Notes under the pieces: generated by a model | Told to the model about the DNA's origin: nothing | What the model saw: the letters and a program-made list of their open reading frames with translations, nothing else | The model's database searches: none | Translations under genes and position numbers: made by a program | DNA from: Nymphaea colorata | Taxonomy: Eukaryota > Streptophyta > Magnoliopsida > Nymphaeales > Nymphaeaceae | NCBI RefSeq assembly: GCF_008831285.2 | Contig: NC_045143.1 | Span: 4,907,503 to 4,971,502, forward strand | Length of the DNA: 64,000 nucleotides | Direction: 5' to 3' | Shown: one piece after another, positions 16,472-29,307 of the stretch | How positions within the stretch are numbered: position 1 is the stretch's first letter | Layout of the letters: each line of letters starts with the position of its first letter

Positions 16472-17936
16472 AGGTAAAGGAGGGGAAAATAACGAGGGAA
16501 GATCTTTGAGACGTGAGAAGTAGATTCTGGATAACGGATTGTTGTCTGCTTCTCATTTTTTGGTATTTTCTAAAAGGGGCCTTAGGATTCATAGCAAACT
16601 CTTTCTTATTATTTTTCCTAAATCACTTTTTTTTGTACCAATATAAGACAACATCGGGTAGATGAACAAATTAAAGAAAGATAGAGCAGAAGCTCAGAGG
16701 AAAAGAACAGGAGCATTACAAAAAAACAACGGTCTTTGCTGATCAGAACCAACATCCAGAATACTACAATTTAATTGATTCTACAGATTCCTCAGGATAG
16801 AACAGCTTGATCTCATGCTATACTTGTAGATTATCGTGTCCATTAGTCTAAAGTACTCGTCTGTAGAGTACGTAAAGAGGCCTAGATTCCAAGGGCATAT
16901 TATTATAAAAAAGTTGCCTTACAGGCAAAACTAAGGTAAATGAAAAAGGAAGCCGTAGCACTGACACAAATTTAATTAGTGTTTAATTTCTTTACAAAAA
17001 TAAGACTTGTGCAAGTCAAAATGTGCCGCTAAAGTTACTGTAAAGCGTTCCCATAGTAATCAAGCTGGAAGTAGGTTTATTAATCGAGGGTATGTAGTTG
17101 ACCTCAAATACTTCTTTTCAAAGAAACATGAAGATGTATAATAATTTCTTGTTTCAAATGCTCTAATCATGAAATGTATAAAAAACACAAACCAGTTATA
17201 AGTTAATCTTCATAAAGATAAGGTGCAGGATCTCAGTTTATATTGTCTCTGCAATCTATTCTTGTCAAGAACTTAAGCATGCCCTTTCATTATGGGTCAA
17301 GGTGGTCGGCATATCCTGGAGGAAGGACTTTCATGACGAGACAAAATGAACATAAAGACAAGGACTCTGCCATGCATGTCTGTAACTTGAGCCCAAGATG
17401 AGATGTTCAAATTGCTATAGATCAGGAAGAGTAGATGGATAAACAAAATCTTGATGACTACTGCTCTGTAGATAGCTGCAGCACCTTACCATATGGACCA
17501 AAAATATCCAAGATTTGGGGGCTTTTCATAGGATACTGGAAATCTATGTCTGATAAAGGTTAGTAGGACGTGCATAATTCTCCCTCACAAGTTGGTCGTC
17601 AAGCAGCTTGGACAGCATGCAGATTATGGTTCAGAATGTTTAGACAGACAGTGGAGCTCGCACAGTTGCAGAGCAAGTTGATCATATATGTTGATCTACG
17701 TCCTTTTCAAGCAATTTCATTCACAAAAGTTGGCATGCATATCAAGGAACTTGGACTTATTGCACATGGATAACTGTGTGAGTGATTGACAAGTCATAAA
17801 GTTATATTGTCACTATGGCAATTAGCAATTTACTACCATGATGTTTCCCATACGTTGTTAAGTTTACTGGGAAAAGAAAAGTTAGTTTGGTCTTGGATGG
17901 TAATGGACTCAGGCTACCCAGCTTTTTCAGAATAAA

Positions 17937-17979
<43 letters not shown>

Positions 17980-18008
17980 CACACACATATATATATATAT
18001 ATTATATA

Positions 18009-18066
<58 letters not shown>
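16472..18066. other. Gene-free stretch between CKX-A and the LINE tail
   Basis: No gene supported. The short ORF at 17570-17773 has no recognisable motif. The right end is a compound microsatellite: TA tracts from 17940 to 18042, broken by short TTTATACACACACA and TTATATATATTTA pieces, then (GA)n to 18066. ORFs across it are repeat translations. Confidence 0.6.
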
Positions 18067-19045
18067 AAGCCCATAAAATGAGAATATAAACAAGATTTGG
18101 GGACAAGAGGTCCCCTAAATACAAAAACAATCCGCAAAAAAAACATACCGCAAAAAACACAAGCAGGAACAACAAATATACAATACAATGCACAGAAAAA
18201 TAGGAGAGAAAAGGAAAGACGAAGCGGTACAGTCACCCAGCCGCAGTCAGGCGGCAGCGCTTTAACTGAATGGCGAACTGGATATCCCCTTGCACAAGAC
18301 GAGCCACAAAATCTGGTGAAGAGAAGATACCCCTGAAGACCCTGTTGTTGCGCTCCACCCAAATGCGCCACCAAGCTGAAATGAGCCACGACCTCCAGAC
18401 ATGACCCCAGGAAGCAGTCAGGTGGGGGGAAGGACAAAAGAGGAAGAGAAGACGAATGAATGGTGGGTTTGGAAGATTACTAACAAGGGAAGGCCAAGTA
18501 GAATCAAGGACACTAGAAAAAAAAGGGCAAGAAGTAAAAAGGTGGACCCGAGACTCAGTCGCAACAAGACATAGGGGACACTGATTAGCCAAACTGATGT
18601 CAAGGCGCTGTAGGTGATCAAAAGTGTTAGACAAAAGCAATGGTACGAGGAGATGGGCCAGGAGACCAAAGAGACCGGGGGGGGGGGGGGAGTGACGCGA
18701 CAGAAGGACCAAAGGATGCCAGGTAGCAAGAAGAAAAAGTGAACTCACGGGTAGGTGAAAGGGGTCAGGATGGGGCCGTGGACGATGAGAGGTCAGCAAG
18801 GCGGAGGAAAAGAAGAAGGACAGAAAGCATGTCGGACCAAAAGTGAGAGGGGGAGGTGTGAAAGATAGAACTATGCCAGACCGGATCCGCGTGAATGAGA
18901 GAGAGGTGACACTTGACGGAATTGATAGAAAGACCCGAGATGAGCTCAAAGACCCGAAGGATGAGCCACGTTCTCACAATCTGCTGGCGGGAAGCACTGC
19001 CGAACAGGAGAAAATCATCTCGGCGAGTTATTAGCCCTCATTAAC
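18067..19045 (-). mobile_element. 5'-truncated LINE (L1-type) with RT tail and zf-RVT domain
   Basis: On the - strand the fragment opens within reverse transcriptase: RRDDFLLFGSA (about 19030-18998) matches the YADD box and continues into GLSINSVKCHLS. A frame change follows, then a long open stretch (18949-18233) with a zinc-binding RT-C block: NQCPLC, HLFTSCPFF and AWWRIWVERNNRVFRG. This zf-RVT domain is typical of plant L1-like elements. The element is cut just upstream of YADD, as expected for incomplete reverse transcription. The 3' leader contains GGGGACCTCTTGTCCCC and ends in (CT)n(TA)n instead of poly(A). A G run (18679-18690) marks one likely frame break. A diverged relative of its 3' end lies at 44225-44510. 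Confidence 0.8.
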
Positions 19046-22000
19046 AATAGGCAAGGCCGGCGAGTTGGGATCAATAACTTTTTGTATTGCATCTATCTCA
19101 AGATGGAGAACTTATATAGGGAATGGTAAATATGCACCTCAACTTCGTGCTCTTCCTTTGGGTCGAAAAAGTAAAGCCTTTATGGAGACAGAAATGGTGT
19201 GTGGAAATTAATTTGTGCAGAAAAATTTTGTTTGCTTAGCAGACTAATGAACAAGAAGAAAATAAATTTAAATTGTAGGTTTGAGCTTGCCTGGCGCTCT
19301 TTCTCTTTAGATTGTAGAACTGGCTACCATTGTCTGCCATGTGGTTAAACAGTTTATGCTTTAAAAGTCAAGATTGGGTGCATTGAAATTGCATAAATGC
19401 TGTAAAACCACTGTAATTGCATAAAAGTTCAACAAGTCCTGTCCGGCCTTAGATGCATTTTGCAGGTTGTAACTTCTAAAGCACAGAAGTTAGCTAGTTT
19501 TTGATAACTTGGCTCGATCATGTGGTTATGCAATGACTGAAAATTCAAATATTGTTTAATTGTACGGACAACAAAGACAACAAAATCCTATCTAGGCATC
19601 AATAAAGCGATCCCAGAGCTAAATGTATAACTTGGACCATAAATACCACACCCAATCTATTATTCTTTCCAAAAAGGCCTCCATTAGTTCCTTTGGACTG
19701 TAGTTGCACAAAATCTGAATCTCCTTCTTCTTTTTCAGAACCTCTCGCTGCATGTGGAGACTAAAGAACTGAGGCTTTTCCAAATATTAAAGCTGCCGGC
19801 GCCAGGGTCCAATCACATTTTTCGGTTTTTGCTGTTGATTCAATGAACACTTCCCTTTCTTTGTCCATTTTGGAGCACTTTTCCTAATTTGTCTTGTAGA
19901 CACAGTACGCCCATCTGTTTGTCTATTCCACACGTCAGATAACAAAAGAACAAAAGAAAAAGCGAACCCTCTGAACCTGAAAACACTCTGAGGAAGAGTG
20001 AGAACTGATCGATCTCCTATACTTGGACAAGGGGGCCATCACCATCATCAGGTCATCATCTCATTAGCTAAATATGCAACAGAGTCAAGCACAAGAGAAT
20101 TGCCAAGTTATGACCTCCTTCGCTTATCACAACATATAATAATCGATAAACCTAAACCGACAAATTATCTAACTTGGATTAATACTTCCTTTCGGCTAAT
20201 ACTTTTTTAAGATTTCTGAAACCAAAGTGAAGAAGAACTGGGTCGTTTTGATATAAAATAATTTATCATCAGCAATATTACATATTTGGTTATTCGAATA
20301 CGTGTTACAAAAATTCTAGTGGGTATTCAGTTTATAAACGAATGGCAGCAGTGTCTGCAGAGTGGATGGCCTGAATTGCAGAAGAAACAGACTTTCACTC
20401 ACTAATTAGAAGCCATTTATCTCAGTACGATTTTCAGGGAGCCTTGGAAGCCTTCTATAAGTTAATGCCAGATCATCATCTCTTTCATCATTGATTGCAC
20501 AACCTATTCCTTTGAGATGGCCAGGGATCTTTCAAGGAACATACGGCACAAGTTCAAAGTGCATTAGTTTCGTCAATCATCTGTGGCCACAAGAGAATTG
20601 AAGCTGTAAATGCCACTTATGATGTCCACTTATTCGTCAATAAAACTATTACCAATGAAAAGCAAAACAGAAATTGAAACATTTCTTAGAAGAAAACAAG
20701 ACAAAGTGGATTAAATAATGTATCTCCACACTGACAGACAGCATGTGCATGTACGTGAAATGAGAACAAAATGAACAGCTAAAAAGGAATACAGAAGGAC
20801 CACATAGCCAGGGGCGGAGCCAGAAATTTTTTATGAATGGTGACGAATTAAAGTTTCTAAATTTTGACTAGAGCCGAAATATCATTTTTTAAAATTTTTA
20901 TATAAAACAAGTTTTCTAAAATTTAGATGTAATTTTTTTTTAAAAATAATTTGAGGTGGGGCCAGGGCCTATGCAGGCCCTGCCTTGGCTCTGACCTGAC
21001 ATAGCTTAAGCGAGTAAAGGGGCATAAGATCAGTTCGATCTTTCCAGATCTTGCATTGCCACCGCTTGATGTTATGACAACTGACTTCGCGTAATTTCTA
21101 GCTAAAACATTTGTTTTTTCTTTCACAAATCTAACAATATTGATGCATATTCACTTCAGTTTATTTGTTAAGAATGGAAACTGTTTCTGCTGAATAATGA
21201 ATATGATTTTTATTTTATGGCCAAATGTTTTCTGAAAAGTTTGAGTCATTTGATTTTCAAATCTTAATATATGGACACCTGTAAACGCATATGGAAAAAT
21301 TGAACAAATCGAGTGCTGTTTCTTATAATACCAGTAATATAGAACATTTTGTATGGTTATTTTGCCAAAATAGTAAAAGTAGCTTCAATGTCAGTATATA
21401 GATGAGAAGAATACCAAGGTTGTGACTTTGTGTCAGCCAATTATATTTAAGCATTGCATGAAGAGAGATGTGGCTCACATTCTGCTAACAAAACATAAAA
21501 AAAAAGGACAGCAAGTTGAGTAATTTTATAAGGTGTCAAAAATGGCTCGAAAAGAAGGATAATTCTTTCCCTGCTAAAGTCGATAAGCGCCACACCATCT
21601 TACCTACCATGGAAAGCATGTTGACACAGTGGGACAATTTAAGTTTGATACTGCCTAAGAACTGTATAAATGCACCCACATGCGTACATGTTTTGGGCAT
21701 AAAGAATTTGGATGTGGGTCAGTATAAACAATAAAGTATAAACCCTACTTGGTTGTGTTCAATACAGGGGATCCAACTTCTGAAATCAAGAGGAAAGTGC
21801 CTCTACCACTAAACTCAATTAATACCCTTGGATCAAGAGTTCAATGCTCTACGATCTTATAAGTATCTGCCCAACTGCAGTTTGTCTATAAAAGAAAAAA
21901 ACATGTAAGTTTCCATAAAGAAAAGTTTAAAACATTCAGTTTCTCTATAGATTCTGCTTTTCTCTGCATTTGGTTAGTCCTTAAGATTTTGTAGAGTCCT

Positions 22001-22289
22001 TATTCAATCTTAATTTTGATTTGCATCCACGCAAATTAATGAAAACATGCAACGATTAAAATATATTGTGAGCTCAGTGCCACGACGATTGTAAGCTGAG
22101 CAAATTAAAAATTTCTTTTTTCATTACTAGCTAAAACAGCAGGCATCGTACGTTAAATGCATGCTTTGTTGCTGCCGGCATTCTTATTATTTCCATTCGC
22201 CACACTACGTATATATACATACATATATTGCAATGCCATGCTACAAGCTGCTGGGCGGCGAGTGCTGAAAGCTACTGCATGTAGCTGGT
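19046..22289. other. Gene-poor region downstream of the defensin
   Basis: No gene supported. The ORF at 19998-20210 includes a CATCACCATCATC run and no domain. A small MITE-like repeat lies at 20811-20995. The remainder is AT-rich, non-repetitive DNA without recognisable coding blocks. Confidence 0.55.
20811..20995. repeat. Small non-autonomous element with GGCGGAGCCA-like end
   Basis: Begins AGGGGCGGAGCCAGAAATTT and ends GCCCTGCCTTGGCTCTGAC, so the ends are roughly inverted (CGGAGCCA against TTGGCTCTG). The interior is AT-rich and non-coding. Related ends recur near 30371, 38219 and 43406. Confidence 0.5.
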
Positions 22290-23517
22290 TTAACAGTTGA
22301 AGTAACAGAAGCATGCGAATCCAGGGAACTGGAAATGGCATGCCCCATGCGTGGCGTGCTCCCAGTTTCGGCACTGATCGTTGCACTTATTAGAGTCGGT
22401 GCACACTCCCGACCATGTTGTGCTCCTCCTCTCGCAGAGCTTCGCTGCCCCGATTTGGATCCCTGACGATCACAACAGGAAAAGTGAGAAATGGGACACT
22501 AGGGACGCGCATGGTTATCCAGCAAATAGTAAGATCAGGGGGACATTTAGTTAGTAATTCTTTTTTTTTTTAAAAGTATGTTATCTATAGTCCTTTTATT
22601 TTTTTCGATTTTCATTTTTGTCTTCTCAAAAAGTTTTTTTTTTTTTTCTGTGTGAACCAGAGGTATTTTTCTTATAACTATAATGGTGCATGAAAATTAT
22701 GTGCACCAGTATGGTGCATATAACCAGGTCCTCTTTTTTAGTGGTCGAGTGGCATGATTATAAGGGATTAGATGCTGCCATGTGTAAGGTGGCCTTTCAA
22801 TAAAATTCAAATGGTAATTGTCATTTGCAACTTTGGAAAAAATAATTTTACATATTACACTTTGTAAAGCATTAATCAAGTTAAGTGGATAGTTCATAAT
22901 CGTGAAGTATATAGACACTAGATCACGACCAACAATTGGATAACTCCTCCATCTGTTTCCTTCTTACATATATAGGATTTGAGTTGTCACGATTCAGAGA
23001 ACAGTATATATGATACAGGCACACACACTAATTTTTTCAGAAGTGGACTTAAGAATTGGAGGCTCTTAATGCAGTAGATATTATAGCCCAGGGATATAGA
23101 AAGCACGCACGGTCTAAGTTATTAAGAGAGAATGCGGTATAATATATATGCGGCCTTCATTTGTATATTTCGAAACTTTATTAATCAAAGGTGGCAGAGG
23201 ATCTATGAAACTAGTTTATTTGTTTGAGAAAACAGAAAGGAGATTTTGACAGAAATTCGTAAATGAAAGAAGGTTTAAGTTTTTGCATATCATTCATTTA
23301 TTCAAACTTTTGCGCAAGATAAAACCTTCATCCAGTACATGGAAAACTTGACCGATCACAACTAAAGTAATGGCATATATATGGATGCCAATAAACCGAC
23401 ACAAAGACATATCAGAAAATTCTCCAAGTCAGAAAGGGATAGCTCACCGGGGCCGGCAGCGACGAGGAGGAGGATCAGGACGGTGACCATGAAAGCAAAA
23501 TGAAGAGATTTAGCCAT
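22290..23517 (-). CDS. Plant defensin (gamma-thionin), two exons
   Basis: Small secreted cysteine-rich peptide of the plant defensin family, typically antimicrobial and active outside the cell. Exon 1 (23517-23448) starts [10 protein letters not shown] and encodes a hydrophobic signal peptide with VLILLLVAA. Exon 2 (22462-22290) encodes the mature peptide. Together they make 243 bp, 80 residues plus stop TAA. The cysteine spacing is exactly the family's eight-cysteine pattern: C-x10-C-x5-C-x3-C-x10-C-x8-C-x-C-x3-C. The alpha-core (SGVC) and gamma-core (GAC...C) are present. The single phase-1 intron just after the signal peptide is the classic defensin position, though at 985 bp it is long. 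A TATA-like box lies at 23557-23564. It sits alone between the two CKX copies, on the same strand. The target organism and activity cannot be read from sequence. Confidence 0.92.
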
Positions 23518-23556
23518 CTTGTGGTTACGTCGCAGAATTAGCGCAAGGAGAAGGAA

Positions 23557-23564
23557 ATTTATAG
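23557..23564 (-). promoter_or_regulatory. TATA-like box of the defensin gene
   Basis: CTATAAAT on the - strand, about 40 bp upstream of the ATG at 23517, implying a leader of roughly 10-15 nt. Confidence 0.5.
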
Positions 23565-25321
23565 ATAGACATCAGTATTCGTTCTTCTTCGTTCTAGATC
23601 GAAAAGAGAATGAGGTCTGTCCTTGGTGCTAGTGAACCAACATTTAATCTGTGGCAGAAGCCATTGGCCAAGATCATCGCTTAGAGCAGACGCAATTAAT
23701 GTTTACTTAAAAAGCAGAAGATTACAAAAACAAAGGTTGGTGAGGAAGAAGAGCACAAAATGAACCAACTCCCAGAATATCGTCCTATCTGCATGAGTCT
23801 GAGCCTGCGTGTCTGTGTATGAGAGAAAGAGAGGGAGGCAAGTGCCGAAATGAAGAATGGCGAACACAGGTGATTAGAACTAAGGAATATTGTCAAGATT
23901 CAGATACAGGCTAGTGTCTGATCTGAATTAGCTAGTTAAAGAATGCTACCAGTGGGGTTTGATAAGAAGATCCAAACCTCATTTGTGATGGGTCTGACAA
24001 TGAAGATCGAGTAATGAAGTTCAAGTTAGGATGTCCCAAGTAGAATTCCACTGAGAATTCAATTTTACATAATAACTGACTAGTTTAACTTTATTTTATT
24101 TTATTTGATAAGGATATTCTAAAACAAATGCTCGCGGAATTAAACAAGGGTGGTAGACATTGGAAAAGAACATTGCCTGATCCAAAACGGTAAAAATTTC
24201 AAGGGTCAAGTTGAGAAGATCTGAGGGTTCATGCAATTTGGCAGAAAAGATGGCGTTTTCTTCATTTAAGAATTATTTTTAATTTGCCTAAACCTCAGCC
24301 TGTAGAGGTGCCTGCATCTGTGCAAGAACTAACCACTCGACTGCACTTCTTTTAGAAAATATAGTAATTGTTGGTAGTGAAAAATTGCAGAAAGGAGCTT
24401 AAAGTTTGGGCAGATGACAAATCACTGCACAGCTTTTAAAAAGCGAACGAATATATAGACGCTTAACTTTGATTCGAAGGACCGACAAAAGAAAACTATC
24501 TTTCATCGGTCAAAGGAGAAGCACTTCTGCATGATAAATATTTTTGTCATGTCAAATGAAAAGTTATGTTTTAAGTCATTAGGCGGCACTCTGAAAATTT
24601 CTCTTAAAAGTTCAGTGCTCATTGTTATTTTAGAAAATAATTTGCTATTTGTCCAAGCATTTAGTATCTTTTTGTAATTTTTTTTTCTTTTTACAGTTAA
24701 AATTTAAAGATGAGCAAGGATTAAGTATTGTCATACTTCAAGATTAAGATTTATTCAAAAGAATCCTATTTGATTTCCAATAGACATCAAGTGTCAAAGA
24801 TAACATCGGTAAAAAAGAAAACAACGTCTGCGTTTAGCTATGTTGTCGGTTAAGAAAATGTCGGTAAAAACTATCACCAACATTTCTGCAGTTTTCTATG
24901 GCGCATATCCGATTCAATAACCATATATTCTAAGAGGGTGGCATTCATGGACATGATCATTAGGGTTTTAAATGGATTAGATCTGCTTTGAAGGTTTTAT
25001 AGTTTTCATTCTATCGGATACGAATTACGTACGTGCATTGATTCACCTGTCCTCAAAAGACCTTCAGCTGTCTTGTTCTTTGGCATTCCATGAGACATAG
25101 GTTTTCCTTGCATAAAAAACACACCTACGTGCGTCTGTCAATTGTAACATATTTTTCAATTACATTAACTGTAAAATGAGATTTTTTAGATTATATATAT
25201 ATATAAAAGAAAAACATGTCACATTTTTTTTTTTATTTTTCTCTCAACTGTCCATTATGATGGATCAGATAATCCTCTTGAATGAGTTAGGAGGAGAACA
25301 GAGTTACTATTTAATTTTTCT

Positions 25322-25322
25322 G

Positions 25323-25412
<90 letters not shown>
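25322..25412. repeat. (CA)n(TA)n compound microsatellite
   Basis: CA repeats (25322-25343) run into about 70 bp of TA repeats (25344-25412). A GA-rich run follows at 25439-25466. The long ORFs across both strands here are only repeat translations. Confidence 0.95.
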
Positions 25413-25414
<2 letters not shown>

Positions 25415-26400
25415 CGGGCTGTATGTGTGGGTGTCACAAAGAGAGAAAGAGAGAGGGAGAGAGAGAACCATCTGTATATCCAATTCGAATTCAAACAGAG
25501 TTCAGCTAACTTGACTAAATTAACAGAGCTTAAATATTTTACAATTAAGCTCACCAAAACTTTTAGTTAAATATTTTCTGCAGAGATCCAAATGTGAAAG
25601 CTGACTTGCCTACACAATCAATAAAATAAATTTTCAAATAATCAATATACTAAACATGCCTTAACGAAAACAGAAAGACTTTGCTCAGTATGGGCAGTTT
25701 CTAATATATGTAAGTGCCCATTCATGTATGAAAAATCTCTGAATCACTCCCACTTCCCCTCCAAAAAAAATTTCTGGCTCCCACTGGTTGGTAGATGGTA
25801 CTCTTGAACATCACCAAGTTGACCGGAGATCGATCACAAGTTTGAAAGGCGCGGCACGGATCACCTAATATTAGAGAAGTTCGATATAGTTTTTTTTTTT
25901 TTTTTTGAAAAAAAGAAGGCGACGTACAGACTTGACCAATTCTTTTTCAAAAATATTAATAATGAAAAATTTTACACAAGCATGTTAAAAATATTACGAA
26001 TAATTGCTTTGAAAAATGAACCATGTTACCCAATAATTAAATGCGTGGCTTCACAATTATGAGGTGATCTTATCTCAACCGCAGTATCTGGCAAATAACT
26101 TTGACCTCTAGGCCACCCATATGTTAATAACGAACTAGTCAAAATTGGATATAAAAAATGTGAATCATCTGCCCAACATCATTACCTAACTTTTCAGACT
26201 TCTACCCCACAATTGGTCTGCAACTCTATATCTTAGTTGGATTTGGACTTTTTGTACTCAGTTTGACTAAGACACGAGGATGTAAATCAAATCCAATTCC
26301 TGCCTCTCATTAACTAGATGCTACTATTTTTCTCCGGCTCAGATCAAATTGGATCTTATCAGGTTCAGATATCCCACACACATCCGCTTAGAACATCTTA

Positions 26401-26550
26401 GAGCTCCCCATTAAAAAATTAGAATCCGAATCAACATCTTTAAGGGATGTAACATGGGATGTAACATAGTTGATCGAGCTCCCCATTAGAAAATTAGGAT
26501 CCAACCACTCTTAATCAACATATTAAGGGATGTAACATAGTTGATCGGAT
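26401..26550. repeat. Two-copy direct repeat of about 75 bp
   Basis: GAGCTCCCCATTA(A/G)AAAATTAG starts at 26401 and again at 26476. Both copies continue through AAGGGATGTAACAT; the second also has ATAGTTGATCG at its end, matching the junction between the copies. A local tandem duplication, non-coding. Confidence 0.85.
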
Positions 26551-29154
26551 TAGTGAGAGTCAGGTCGTTAGTTTGATTCCTATAAGCATTATTTCTTTAA
26601 ATTATAAATAATGTAGTTGATGAAATTTCTAAACAACTTTGGCGGACCCTTCTTCTTGCGGTTGCGGCTCACGCTAATCGGGAACAAGTCTCGGTCAACC
26701 ATGTCATGATATACAGTAAAGTCAAAGAATGAACTGTAAAGATTATGAAAGTGATTTGGCGGATTACGTTATCTGCTCTCGATAAGACTTGATGGCGACC
26801 TTAGTTTTCGTCAAAGGTTCGATCGAAGAGCAAGAATAAACAAATAAACACAGAAGGCCCGCCCATTCCCATGATGCTTCAAACTTTGTGGATGACTTTG
26901 TCCTCAGTCAATGCATATCGATCTATAGAATCAATGCCCCGAAGAATCCAATGGCGACTCCTGAATCGTTTGTTGAAACGATGTTATCCCTCGTCAGAGA
27001 GAGACAGGACAGAGAACCATATCGAGCAAGATTTACTGTGCTGATTTGTGGGCACATTACCATCTGAAAAATCTGACAGATGCCATTTCGTCGCAGTAAA
27101 GAAGCAAGAACAGTAGGGACACGCCAGATATCAAAAATTGGCTCTGTCTGTGGCTTTTTGACCAGTAATCAGTGTTATGTGCCCCCACAATTAAACCAGT
27201 TTCATTCTACATGCCAACTCCAACATCGGTCAGATCAAGAGATTTGATCTAATTCGCAGTGGAGCCAATGGCGTGAACGGAGAGATCTCATTTTGGAATC
27301 TACGTACTGCTAGTGGAGCAAATCTAAGTCTGACAATGGACAGAAGATATAGCGTTGGTCGTCATTATTCGTCTTGTTGATAATCTGTTTTTTCACGTGA
27401 TAACGGAAGACGATGACTCATTCGGCAATCGAAGATTGCTCTACAAGAACAGCAAACAGTTTCTGCAGGGAAAATGACTCGCTGGCTTTTCCTTTTCCCA
27501 GATGTGAACGTAATCGAAGATTCGCATGCACAGGGTCATTGCAGAGGTTATCATGGCGACTAAGAGAATCTTCAGCAATGGAAGATCTTGTCTATTTGGT
27601 GTCCGGAGATAATCTTTTTTCTATACTTGAGGACAGATTTTTTCCACCAAACCAGCTTGTTGTAAGATATGCAGTATCTTTAGTCTTGCACGCGCCACAG
27701 GTGGCAAGCTGGACAATTTGTTCTTCGATTGTCTTCTACAATTCTTGCGTTGCTTAATTTGCTGTATATTATTATTATCAACGTGTTTTGTGCTTGACTA
27801 GTTTCTCCTACCAGGAAATTTTTGCACGTCAACGCCAATATTAATTCACTGTTTGATATTTCACGAGATGGGCCAGTGGAAGATCGATGGCTCCGGCATC
27901 CAATGTTTCCTGAAATTTTTTAGTTTTTCGTTTTGTTTAATTAAGATCTGCGAACTGAAGCAAGTCAAGATCGAAGATCAGTTTAGTATCCGGGGCGCAT
28001 CTAATGTTGTAAAAAAGCAGTATTTGGCGCCATAAATATATCGATTTGCTCATGAATGTAGTTTATAGTTACATTTATCAGTCCGTACAGACACTTTTCG
28101 ATGTTATGAACTTAAATATTAGTTTAAAATTTAATAAATTCATTCAAAAATTAAAAATAAAGAGAACTAGAAGCATCCATGTATTGTACAAGTTAAATAC
28201 GTTATATATCAGCTGATAGGTTCCGATGAAAACTTGCTAGCTAACATTTTCAAACTTTTAAATTGGCTCCTGTAAAAATTATATTAATTTAGCCAAAGCT
28301 AGTGAAAAAAATTTCACATTTTTCTTTATAAGACAAAAAAAAAAAATCTTTCCCGGCTCCATTCCTAATTTTTTTATTTTCTGCAGGCTTAGATGTACCT
28401 GACCTGAATGCTGGAGAATGAATCCAAAGTTTTCCAAAAATGTCTAGCGATTTTTTGGTCAATGAATATCAGACAACTGGAAATAAGCGAAAGAAATTCC
28501 TTATATATACGTGTATGTTTCTTCGATTAGTAAATAATTTGTCGAATGCGTACTTGTGCACATATACATGCGCGTAGATAATCAGTTATATGGTACTCAA
28601 AGTTTTGGCATATTAGGCCAACTTACTTAGTTTTCTTAATAACTTAACTTCTTAATTTGCATGTCCAACCAAAGTAGCCCTGTTAAACTGCGCACTTGGG
28701 TTAATTTTAACTTGAGTTTTCATCGATGGTGTCACCCCAATTCGGATCGGATGAGCAGGAGAGTTATCCCACCACCTGAACGAGAGCCAAAGCTCCCCTC
28801 CTCCCCTTTGCCCCCAAGGTCTAGAGCTGCATCGGTGCTAGGTGGGAGATTGAGTTGTGTGCGCACCACTGTACTTCACACAATAAATATACACCAAAAG
28901 TGAGATTTTAGATTTTTTTACAATCCTTGTTTACCCTTATGAAAAGGTTTTTTTTTTTTTTTGTATTTTTGTGGAGACATTTTGGTGCATGAAAAAAATC
29001 TTGCACTGGAGTGCATATATAATCAGCTTCGAGTAGCTGGTGGGATTTCCACATACTTCAACTTACGTGTACAAACCCATCCCTTTCTTGGTACAAGCAA
29101 CCCCTATGGGTTGAACTGGAAACATGCTGGATAACGTGCCCCCAACTTGCCTGT

Positions 29155-29307
29155 CGGAGCCATGGCCCCACTTCAGCGAATTGAAAAAAAAAATTACATT
29201 AAAAAAATTGAAAATTTCCCATGTATTGTTTGAATTCGAGTTTAATTTGACCCCACGGGCATCTAAAGGTTAGGCTGTGTGGCCCACCCTTGAAAAAAAT
29301 CTTCTCT
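29155..29307. repeat. MITE-like repeat, family B, copy 1
   Basis: Shares a block with 42985-43155: GGCCCCACTTCAGC, an A-rich run, TTGAAAATTT, GTATTGTTTGAATTCGAGTTTA, then GTGGCCCACCCTTGAAAAAAATC. Both copies are in the same orientation and non-coding. Confidence 0.55.

Noticed and set aside
16425-16592. Longer start for CKX-A (56 extra N-terminal residues)
   Set aside because: It lies upstream of the TATA-like box at 16464, and the signal-like hydrophobic segment follows the Met at 16424.
17802-18081. Ile/Tyr-rich ORFs on both strands
   Set aside because: Translations of the TA and GA microsatellite, not genes.
25176-25557. ORFs of 100-112 codons on both strands
   Set aside because: They are kept open by the CA/TA/GA repeats.
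28661-28903. 80-codon + strand ORF with Pro-rich stretch
   Set aside because: No domain or exon partner; the adjoining sequence shares GGTGCATGAAAA-type repeat ends with about 22684-22725.
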